6,568 bases of DNA from Fidelibacterota bacterium (GTDB lineage: Bacteria > Fidelibacterota > UBA2242), in assembly GCA_030655795.1 (NCBI GenBank), contig JAUSPJ010000023.1, forward strand, positions 1 through 6,568, in the 5' to 3' direction. A program made the position numbers and the translations under genes. Below the pieces are notes generated by a model. The model worked only from the letters and a program-made list of their open reading frames with translations. It ran no database searches and was not told the origin of the DNA. Shown here piece after piece: positions 1 through 4,860 of this stretch. The first letter of the stretch is position 1, and each line of letters opens with the position of its first letter.

Positions 1-743
1 ATTATAAATGATTCGTTAATTGGGTTAAAAACAATCGGTGTGACTTTCTTTAATTGCCATACTTTCGATGGATTGTTAGTATTTTGTGTTCTTAAAAATA
101 TCGCTTTCTGTTCCGTTCGGTGATTGAAAGATTTCGATGTCGAATCAACCGCAGAATAATGATCTTCATACGTCCAGGTCATGACACTATCGACAACGAC
201 TATTGAAGTATCGACAATATAAGTAGTATCGTATAACCAGATATTATACAAATCGATATATATTGAATCCACTTCATAACCGGTCGTATCATATGCCTCC
301 CCGTCTATATAACTTACGGAAGAAACCGAACTATCTGTGACAATATCAAAAAGGACAATTTTAAAATTTCCTTTTAGGTAGTACTTTATGTTCACATACG
401 CCGAATCCCATTTGATATCATAACTGATTATGGTATCCATCACCTGCGTGATTTGTCGTCCTATTTTTATATCATCAATGTCATATTCGGCAGTATCAGG
501 AAAGCTTGCTTTACCAAGCGTCGAAGAAGAATAGTCCAAAAAGTAGGCGCCACCGTCATTTAAACCATCAATGGAAAATACGCCATCCGATGCAATCATT
601 TCGTACAATGCATTTACGATTTCATCTCGTTCAGGCAGCAGATAAACTTTCTCAATTTTCGTACATGAAAACATGTTCAGTATAAAAATAATTAACAGAA
701 AAGGTTTCGCATTCATCATAATATTAATATGAATTTTTTTCAT
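1..743 (-). CDS. Putative lipoprotein of unknown function (3' end outside the window)
   Basis: An open frame of 247 codons runs leftward from ATG at 743 with no stop before the window edge. I do not recognise the family. The N-terminus is a lipoprotein signal: a basic start (MKKIHIN), a hydrophobic stretch PFLLIIFILNMF at about residues 14-25, then S26-C27 as the lipobox. The mature protein should be lipid-anchored in the envelope. ATG codons at 719 and 716 are in frame and could also start it. I prefer 743 because it adds the lysine pair, although no clear Shine-Dalgarno precedes any of them. The mature part is rich in Asp, Tyr, Thr and Ser, with short valine/threonine runs such as YDTTYIVDTSIVVVDSV at about residues 169-185, which suggests beta-strands. 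It is divergent from the genes to its right. The reading frame is firm; the function is unknown. Confidence 0.8.
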   Translation of the reverse strand, partial: MKKIHINIMMNAKPFLLIIFILNMFSCTKIEKVYLLPERDEIVNALYEMIASDGVFSIDGLNDGGAYFLDYSSSTLGKASFPDTAEYDIDDIKIGRQITQVMDTIISYDIKWDSAYVNIKYYLKGNFKIVLFDIVTDSSVSSVSYIDGEAYDTTGYEVDSIYIDLYNIWLYDTTYIVDTSIVVVDSVMTWTYEDHYSAVDSTSKSFNHRTEQKAIFLRTQNTNNPSKVWQLKKVTPIVFNPINESFI

Positions 744-800
744 AAAAAATAAAAGCAATTTAATCTTGTTTATTGATTTTATTAATAGCATGGTAAATTT

Positions 801-827
801 TATGATAAACAGAAAAAATAGGGGTGG
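801..827 (+). promoter_or_regulatory. Candidate -10 box and Shine-Dalgarno upstream of the small ORF
   Basis: TATGAT at 801-806 matches the -10 consensus at five of six positions. GGGGTGG at 821-827 is a strong ribosome binding site four bases before ATG 832. A -35 box at the right distance is poor, so the promoter part is weak. The surrounding 744-831 stretch is otherwise very AT-rich spacer between divergent genes. Confidence 0.3.
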
Positions 828-831
828 AAAA

Positions 832-960
832 ATGAAAGCCCATTATGTTGTCGGAATGGATATGCAATCCAAGGAGCATGGTATTGATTATACCCTTTTT
901 GAAAACCGCAATAAAAAAACCGTCACTTTCTTTAATGGCTATTATTCCTTTTCCTGTTAA
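832..960 (+). CDS. Small ORF, 42 aa, function unknown
   Basis: ATG 832 follows GGGGTGG with a four-base gap, one of the two best ribosome binding sites in the window (the other precedes the antitoxin). The ORF ends at TAA 958-960, 44 bases before the amidohydrolase start. The peptide begins MKAHYVVGMDMQSKEHG and ends with an aromatic-rich TFFNGYYSFSC. I cannot assign it to a family. The segment YVVGMDMQSK resembles the first strand of RNase H-fold transposases of the IS110 type (VGIDVSK-like), so it might be a stub of such a gene. It might equally be a genuine small protein, or a leader peptide for the gene downstream. An in-frame start at 766 lacks a ribosome binding site, so I did not use it. 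Confidence 0.4.
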   Translation: MKAHYVVGMDMQSKEHGIDYTLFENRNKKTVTFFNGYYSFSC

Positions 961-1004
961 ATTACAATACAAGGTCAGGAGTAAACAATCAGTGGAACGG
1001 GTTT

Positions 1005-2669
1005 ATGAAAACAACAATTATCTCATTTCCGGTAGTGCTCGTAACCTTTCTGAGTATTTTTTCATGTAATCATCAGGAGAAAATTCCCGTGACTCTAGCC
1101 ATTATTAATGCAAATATATGGACAGCAGATGAAAATCAGCCTGTTGCGGAAGCAGTCGCTATTACCGACGGTAAAATCACTTATGTCGGAACAACGAAAC
1201 AGATAAAAAAAACCATTACCAAAGAGACAAAAGTAATCGATGCCGCCGGAATGTTCGTCTGTCCCGGATTTACGGATTCGCACCTGCATCTGCTGGATGG
1301 CGGTTTTCACCTCTCATCTGTGCAATTACGGGACGCAAAAACTCCGGAAGAATTCAAAAAGCGAATCGCTGAATTTGCACAGACTTGTGAACCGGGTGAC
1401 TGGATTCTGGATGGCGACTGGGATCATAGCCTCTGGGGTGGCGAACTGCCAAGTCGTAATTGGATAGATGAAGTAACGACCGCTAACCCGCTGTGGGTCA
1501 GCCGTTTAGACGGACACATGGCATTAGCAAACAGTCTTGCCCTGACGATTGCAACTATTGATAAAAATACAGTTTCACCGGATGGTGGAACTATTGTAAA
1601 AGACGAAAGCGGAGAGTTAAGCGGAATTTTTAAAGACAATGCCATGGAACTGGTCTATCCGTTTCTCAAAGAACCCAGCGACTCGCTGAAATTTCGTGCA
1701 CTTGATGCTGCGATGCAGTATTTGCTCGAACAGGGCGTCACATCTGTCCACCACATGGGCAGCTGGGACGATTTACGCATCTATAAACTGTATCACGACC
1801 AGAAAAAACTTCGAATTCGCATCTCCGCTGCAGTACCACTGTCTACCTGGCGGAAATTAGCCGAAACAGTTGATAACAATAATTTCAGCGATAACTCGCT
1901 GCGAATTGGCGGTCTGAAATCCTTTGTCGATGGCTCACTGGGGTCCCACACCGCTCTCTTTCATGAGCCTTACACCGATAAGCCATCGGATTTCGGTTTG
2001 CAGGTCACCAGTGACGCTGAATTATTCGAAATGATTTTAGAGGCTGATAGAGCCGGGTTGCAAGCTATCACTCATGCTATCGGAGACAAAGCCAATTCAA
2101 TTATCCTCGATGTATATGAGCAGGTCAAAGCACAAAACGTCGACCGCGACAGACGGTTCAGAGTAGAACATACCCAGCATCTCCGCAAATCCGATATTCA
2201 ACGATTTAGAGAATTAGGCGTCATTGCCAGCATGCAGCCTTATCATGCCATCGATGATGGTCGCTGGGCCGAACCGCTCATCGGCGATCGGATTCAGACG
2301 ACTCATGCTTACCGCAGTCTGCTGGACACCGGCACTAATCTCGTATTTGGTAGTGACTGGTATGTTGCACCGCCATCCCCTCTTTGGGGAATTTACGCAG
2401 CAGTTACCAGGCAGACTCTGGACGATAAAAATCCTGATGGTTGGGTGCCGGAACAGAAAATTTCTGTTGAAGAGGCTTTGAAATGTTACACGATCTCCCC
2501 CGCTTACGCTTCTTTTGAAGAATCCATAAAGGGTTCGATAACGCCCGGTAAACTCGCCGATCTGGTAATAATCGATCAGGATTTAACAAAAATTAATCCT
2601 GAAACAATCAAAGATGCCCGTATAATGATGACAATTGTCAATGGAAAAATCGAATACCAAAGTGAATAA
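1005..2669 (+). CDS. Amidohydrolase family 3 (YtcJ-like) lipoprotein
   Basis: The 554-residue protein is a metal-dependent hydrolase of the amidohydrolase superfamily, YtcJ/N-substituted formamide deformylase-like group, whose members hydrolyse amide or related C-N bonds. Residues 1-21 are a lipoprotein signal (SIFSC, Cys21), so it probably acts in the periplasm or on the envelope. Visible family marks are the N-terminal beta-domain (NANIWTADE, residues 36-43), the metal motif DSHLH (His93, His95), Lys305 in GGLKSFVDGS, His357 in THAIGD, His389 in RVEHTQH, Asp451 in FGSDW, and the closing beta-domain GKLADLVIID (515-524). All expected ligand positions are present and the length is normal. ATG 1005 is fixed by the signal peptide; its ribosome binding site is weak. 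GTG 992 lies closer to AGGAG but is out of frame. It probably shares an operon with the reductase 18 bases downstream. The substrate cannot be read from sequence. Confidence 0.95.
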   Translation: MKTTIISFPVVLVTFLSIFSCNHQEKIPVTLAIINANIWTADENQPVAEAVAITDGKITYVGTTKQIKKTITKETKVIDAAGMFVCPGFTDSHLHLLDGGFHLSSVQLRDAKTPEEFKKRIAEFAQTCEPGDWILDGDWDHSLWGGELPSRNWIDEVTTANPLWVSRLDGHMALANSLALTIATIDKNTVSPDGGTIVKDESGELSGIFKDNAMELVYPFLKEPSDSLKFRALDAAMQYLLEQGVTSVHHMGSWDDLRIYKLYHDQKKLRIRISAAVPLSTWRKLAETVDNNNFSDNSLRIGGLKSFVDGSLGSHTALFHEPYTDKPSDFGLQVTSDAELFEMILEADRAGLQAITHAIGDKANSIILDVYEQVKAQNVDRDRRFRVEHTQHLRKSDIQRFRELGVIASMQPYHAIDDGRWAEPLIGDRIQTTHAYRSLLDTGTNLVFGSDWYVAPPSPLWGIYAAVTRQTLDDKNPDGWVPEQKISVEEALKCYTISPAYASFEESIKGSITPGKLADLVIIDQDLTKINPETIKDARIMMTIVNGKIEYQSE

Positions 2670-2687
2670 ATAATTTTTTAGGTCCAC

Positions 2688-2745
2688 ATGAACAAGCAAA
2701 ATTCAGTAAACCGCCGCAGCCGGATTGGGCGGCTATATGATGTTA
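2688..2745 (+). other. Frame-disrupted twin-arginine (Tat) leader of the aldo/keto reductase
   Basis: ATG 2688 lies 18 bases after the amidohydrolase stop and just after AGG at 2680-2682, a natural operon start. It opens a frame (MNKQNSVNRRS) that does not enter the reductase and stops near 2870. Upstream of TTG 2725, the reductase frame reads TAAAGLGGYMMLSPDHA after a stop at 2707-2709. That looks like the hydrophobic core and end of a Tat leader. Joining ATG 2688 to the reductase frame needs a net change of -1 or +2 bases within 2690-2710. I infer an ancestral leader now frameshifted, or an indel error in the assembly. Confidence 0.5.
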
Positions 2746-3579
2746 TCGCCGGATCATGCTGTCGAACCCAAATCAAGTCCGGAAAAACAACGAAAAATAG
2801 TTTACCGTACCCTCGGAAAAACCGGCATAAAAGTCCCGGTAATCAGTATGGGTGTCATGAATGCCGATAATCCGAATCTCGTCAAAGCCGCACTGGATAA
2901 CGGCATTGTCCACCTTGATACTGCCTGGAACTATCAGCAGGGCCGCAACGAGAAAATGACCGGATCCGTAATTAAGGATTATCCCCGTGATTCCTATGTC
3001 ATTGCCACAAAAATTTATGATCGTGCAAGAGATCGGGAAAAAAGTATTTTTACCAAAGACGCTATTGAAGAAGGCTTTCTCAAGAAATTTGATGAGAGTT
3101 TGGAACGACTGGGAATTGACTATGTGGATATTCTTTATCTGCATAGTTCTTATACTCGGGAAATGACACTATACGAACCGTTTTTAAAGGCAATGGAAAA
3201 ACTAAAGAAAGAGGGACGAACCCGTTTTGTTGGTGTCTCTACTCATTGGAATAAGCCGGAGGTTATCCAGGCCGCAATCGATAGCCAGTTTTATGATGTC
3301 GTCCTCACCCCCTATAATTTCAAACAGGACCACATCGAACAGATGCGTAAAATGATTGCCAAAGCGGCTGATGCAGGTTTGGGAATTGTCGGTATGAAAA
3401 CCTTTGCCGGCGCTTATCTCGAAGAAGAAAAGACCAAACCCGTGGATCCGAAGGCTGCTATTCGTTTTGCACTGAAAGATAAAAATGTCCACACGATTAT
3501 CCCTGGTTTTACCACTTTCGAACAAATGGAAATCGATTTGGCCGCAATGGAGGAATCGAGCAATTATCCAAACTTCTAG
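2725..3579 (+). CDS. Aldo/keto reductase family oxidoreductase
   Basis: The 284-codon frame from TTG 2725 is an aldo/keto reductase, an NAD(P)H-dependent TIM-barrel enzyme that reduces carbonyl groups. The catalytic tetrad is visible: Asp65 (HLDTAW), Tyr70 (NYQQG), Lys96 (IATKIY) and His140 (LYLHSS). Cofactor-side segments GIVGMKTF and TIIPGFTTF follow at about 220-227 and 257-265. The region GVMNADNPNLV and the tetrad spacing recall the subgroup often exported by the Tat pathway in Bacteroidota-like bacteria. The start is uncertain. TTG 2725, ATG 2737 and ATG 2740 are possible, while the natural operon start at 2688 is out of frame. The C-terminus ends abruptly after the barrel (NYPNF), and another frame gives a helix-like tail to 3608. 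As it stands the product would be cytoplasmic, or the gene may be decaying. The family is certain; the substrate is unknown. Confidence 0.9.
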   Translation: MGGYMMLSPDHAVEPKSSPEKQRKIVYRTLGKTGIKVPVISMGVMNADNPNLVKAALDNGIVHLDTAWNYQQGRNEKMTGSVIKDYPRDSYVIATKIYDRARDREKSIFTKDAIEEGFLKKFDESLERLGIDYVDILYLHSSYTREMTLYEPFLKAMEKLKKEGRTRFVGVSTHWNKPEVIQAAIDSQFYDVVLTPYNFKQDHIEQMRKMIAKAADAGLGIVGMKTFAGAYLEEEKTKPVDPKAAIRFALKDKNVHTIIPGFTTFEQMEIDLAAMEESSNYPNF

Positions 3580-3617
3580 ATCAGGTTGGGGATAATCTCT
3601 GCCACTGATCTTCAGTG
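3578..3617 (+). terminator. Overlapping hairpins after the aldo/keto reductase; possible transcript end
   Basis: Two perfect inverted repeats overlap here: AGATCAG (3578-3584) with CTGATCT (3605-3611), and CACTGA (3603-3608) with TCAGTG (3612-3617) around a three-base loop. They are mutually exclusive. No T-run follows, so this is not a classical intrinsic terminator, but it could protect or end the operon transcript. Confidence 0.3.
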
Positions 3618-3618
3618 T

Positions 3619-3665
3619 CGTTCCGGAGCGCCCGGCAGCCGCCGGGCGGGGAGCCCCGGAACGAG
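3619..3665 (+). repeat. Repeat unit A, copy 1 (47-bp nested hairpin)
   Basis: This GC-rich unit has an outer inverted repeat, CGTTCCGG (3619-3626) with CCGGAACG (3656-3663). An inner one is GCCCGGC (3630-3636) with GCCGGGC (3641-3647) around the loop AGCC. It differs from copy 3 at 4632-4678 by one base. No supported gene reads through it. Confidence 0.9.
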
Positions 3666-3690
3666 GGCTGCGAGGGTTCCCACTACCCTG

Positions 3691-3729
3691 GCTACGGGGT
3701 TGTTCCATCGGAAGTCCTGCGGACCACTC
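3691..3729 (+). repeat. Repeat unit B, copy 1
   Basis: These 39 bases match 4752-4790 at 37 positions, in the same orientation. The core includes GTTCCATCGGAAGTCC and a small hairpin GTCC-TGC-GGAC (3714-3724). In this copy a wider pairing of GGTTG (3698-3702) with CAACC (3732-3736) is also possible. Confidence 0.9.
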
Positions 3730-3753
3730 TGCAACCAATCTACTGAGTAATAC

Positions 3754-3800
3754 CGTTCTGCAGCACCCGGCAGCCGCCGGGCGGGCAACCCCGGAACGAG
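3754..3800 (+). repeat. Repeat unit A, copy 2 (diverged)
   Basis: Same 47-base unit as 3619-3665, with about four changes relative to copy 3. The inner stem CCCGGC (3766-3771) with GCCGGG (3776-3781) and loop AGCC is intact. The outer stem is reduced to CGTTC with GAACG. Its right end merges into unit C. Confidence 0.85.
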
Positions 3801-3849
3801 AGCAAATGATCCTGATCGTATCTCCGCAGGAGTGGAGACACGAGGTAAA
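3793..3849 (+). repeat. Repeat unit C, copy 1, left of the toxin-antitoxin pair
   Basis: These 57 bases match 4505-4561 at 50 positions in direct orientation. The unit begins with the GGAACGAG end of unit A, continues through GCAAATGATCC, and has small hairpins around TCTCCGCAGGAG (3821-3832) and GGAGA (3834-3838). With its partner it brackets the toxin-antitoxin genes. Confidence 0.85.
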
Positions 3850-3918
3850 TTATTCACCATGTGGTTTCAGAGTTTTTTAACTACAGGATGAGAGCGTTAA
3901 TAAGCAATAAACATTATG

Positions 3919-3948
3919 TTGCAATATGCAATATAATAAATTATATTG
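3919..3948 (+). promoter_or_regulatory. Promoter and operator candidates of the toxin-antitoxin operon
   Basis: TTGCAA (3919-3924) and TATATT (3942-3947) are separated by 17 bases, a plausible housekeeping promoter. TATAAT at 3932-3937 is an alternative -10 box. Overlapping them is a perfect inverted repeat, CAATATAAT (3929-3937) with ATTATATTG (3940-3948). Next to it is TTGCA-ATA-TGCAA (3919-3931). Such palindromes over the promoter are where type II antitoxins normally bind to repress their own operon; binding here is inferred. Confidence 0.55.
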
Positions 3949-3974
3949 TAACAGAACTGTTAAAGGAGAATAAA

Positions 3975-4193
3975 ATGAGTATCGCTGTTCGAATATCATC
4001 AAAATTAGCAAGTGAAGCCAAAATTCAGTCAAGAGTAGAAAACCGATCATTAACCGGGCAAATTGAATACTGGGCTAAAATTGGTAAAATGGCGGAAGAA
4101 AATTCCGATCTTCCATTTACTCTTTTGCGGGAAATGCTAATTGGCATTCAACAATTGGATAACGATCAAGGGATTGAATACGAGTTCGGATAG
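3975..4193 (+). CDS. ParD-like type II antitoxin
   Basis: This 72-residue protein matches the ParD-like antitoxin family: an N-terminal MSIAVRIS strand and LASEAKIQSRVENRSLTGQI helices (ribbon-helix-helix-type DNA-binding region, residues 1-30), then EYWAKIGKMAEENSDLP. The C-terminal part (about 48-72) should bind and neutralise the toxin. ATG 3975 is chosen because AAAGGAG ends seven bases upstream. A GTG at 3861 in the same frame would add 38 residues but has no ribosome binding site and would read through the promoter and operator. The toxin gene follows after eight bases, so the two are co-transcribed and probably translationally coupled. The gene is distinctly AT-rich compared with the repeats around it, which hints at separate origin. 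Confidence 0.9.
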   Translation: MSIAVRISSKLASEAKIQSRVENRSLTGQIEYWAKIGKMAEENSDLPFTLLREMLIGIQQLDNDQGIEYEFG

Positions 4194-4201
4194 CATTGTT
4201 T

Positions 4202-4483
4202 ATGAAAGTGATTCAATCTCCATTATTTGCCAGAACCGTTAAAAAACCTCATAATGATCAAAAATTAATACTGGATGGCAAGATTAGAAAGATTCTTTCA
4301 GATCCAGGTATAGGCAATGAGAAAAAGGGCGATCTACGAGGAATATTCGTATTTAAATTCAAAATAAAGACCGATCAATATCTCCTGGCGTATCGGATTA
4401 AGGATAATATGCTTGAATTGATAACTCTTGGATCTCATGAGAATTATTATCGAAATTTGAAAAAATACGTTAAAATTAAATAA
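4202..4483 (+). CDS. RelE/ParE-superfamily type II toxin
   Basis: The 93-residue protein has the compact RelE/ParE layout. An N-terminal strand and helix (MKVIQSPLFARTVKK...) is followed by KGDLRGIFVFKFK (42-54), LLAYRI (61-66) and the closing LITLGSHENYYRNLKKY (73-89). This last pattern is typical of toxins paired with ParD-like antitoxins. RelE-type members cut mRNA on the ribosome; ParE-type members act on gyrase. Sequence alone does not say which applies here. ATG 4202 is preferred; TTG 4196 would add two residues. There is no frameshift or truncation, so the pair looks intact and possibly functional. Confidence 0.87.
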   Translation: MKVIQSPLFARTVKKPHNDQKLILDGKIRKILSDPGIGNEKKGDLRGIFVFKFKIKTDQYLLAYRIKDNMLELITLGSHENYYRNLKKYVKIK

Positions 4484-4493
4484 GTATATATTC

Positions 4494-4561
4494 CTCGTAA
4501 CCCGGGAACGAGAGCAAATGATCCTTATCGTATCTCTGCAGGAGCATAAACACGAGATAAA
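4494..4561 (+). repeat. Repeat unit C, copy 2, right of the toxin-antitoxin pair
   Basis: Positions 4505-4561 repeat 3793-3849 at 50 of 57 bases, at an offset of 712 bases. A preceding half unit pairs CTCGT (4494-4498) with ACGAG (4508-4512). Inside, TATCTC (4531-4536) pairs with GAGATA (4554-4559). The unit begins 11 bases after the toxin stop codon. Confidence 0.85.
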
Positions 4562-4581
4562 GCAAACCCGTTTTATTCTGA

Positions 4582-4606
4582 CTACAGGGCTCTGCTCTGT
4601 AGCCCA
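4582..4606 (+). repeat. Hairpin related to the end of unit B (degenerate)
   Basis: CTACAG (4582-4587) pairs with CTGTAG (4597-4602); alternatively GGGCT (4587-4591) pairs with AGCCC (4601-4605). The end CTGTAGCCCAT resembles CCGTAGCCCAT at 4790-4800, so this may be a decayed piece of unit B. Confidence 0.45.
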
Positions 4607-4631
4607 TACTCTCAACCTAAATTGCTGATTT

Positions 4632-4678
4632 CGTTCCGGAGCGCCCGGCAGCCGCCGGGCGGGCAGCCCCGGAACGAG
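4632..4678 (+). repeat. Repeat unit A, copy 3 (47-bp nested hairpin)
   Basis: Nearly identical to 3619-3665, with one difference. The outer stem is CGTTCCGG (4632-4639) with CCGGAACG (4669-4676). The inner stem is GCCCGGC (4643-4649) with GCCGGGC (4654-4660). Confidence 0.9.
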
Positions 4679-4696
4679 AAGTAAATGAGAAGAAGA

Positions 4697-4723
4697 CGTT
4701 CCCGAGTACAACCCGGGAACGAG
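4697..4723 (+). repeat. Short relative of unit A without the GC-rich core
   Basis: CGTTCCCG (4697-4704) pairs perfectly with CGGGAACG (4714-4721) around a nine-base loop, and CGAG follows as in unit A. The outer frame of the repeat is kept while the inner hairpin is replaced by AGTACAACC. Confidence 0.75.
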
Positions 4724-4745
4724 AAGGTAATGAAGAATCCGTAGG

Positions 4746-4800
4746 CCCCTCGCTGCGGGGTTGTTCCATCGGAAGTCCTGCGGACTACTCCGTAGCCCAT
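4746..4800 (+). repeat. Repeat unit B, copy 2
   Basis: Positions 4752-4790 match 3691-3729 at 37 of 39 bases. Flanking it are CCCC (4746-4749) with GGGG (4757-4760) and CTAC (4785-4788) with GTAG (4792-4795), which would make a chain of small hairpins. The rest of 4484-4860 contains no credible gene. Confidence 0.88.
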
Positions 4801-4825
4801 CAAAGCGACGTGACGAGAATAAAAC

Positions 4826-4852
4826 AATTCGTGCAATTGGTGTAATTCGTGG
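4826..4852 (+). repeat. Three tandem 9-bp repeats
   Basis: AATTCGTGC, AATTGGTGT and AATTCGTGG stand head to tail, ending eight bases beyond the 3' end of rtcB. The units differ at one or two positions. No function is evident. Confidence 0.75.
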
Positions 4853-4860
4853 TTAAAACA

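Noticed and set aside
992..1069. GTG 992 after AGGAG as start of a different reading frame
   Set aside because: It is out of frame with the amidohydrolase and stops at about 1069; the lipoprotein signal from ATG 1005 is far better supported.
845..1069. 74-codon plus-strand ORF
   Set aside because: It overlaps both the small ORF and the amidohydrolase signal in another frame, without a ribosome binding site.
3202..3738. 178-codon minus-strand ORF
   Set aside because: It lies opposite the aldo/keto reductase and repeat unit A, with no recognisable domain; it is an antisense shadow.
3612..3860. Minus-strand ORF with LVPGLPARRLPGA-type peptide, and similar ones at 4334-4711 and 4612-4836
   Set aside because: The shared peptide is just the translation of unit A on the opposite strand. 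There is no ribosome binding site, and the frames run through hairpins and, at 4334-4711, across the toxin gene.
3861..3974. N-terminal extension of the antitoxin from GTG 3861
   Set aside because: No ribosome binding site, and it would cover the promoter and operator. The family start MSIAVRIS coincides with ATG 3975 and its strong Shine-Dalgarno.
3600..4850. CRISPR array
   Set aside because: Repeat units differ in type and spacing, there are no regular spacers, and no cas genes are visible.
3600..4850. Complete insertion sequence around the toxin-antitoxin pair
   Set aside because: No transposase gene is present and the flanking repeats are direct, not terminal inverted repeats.
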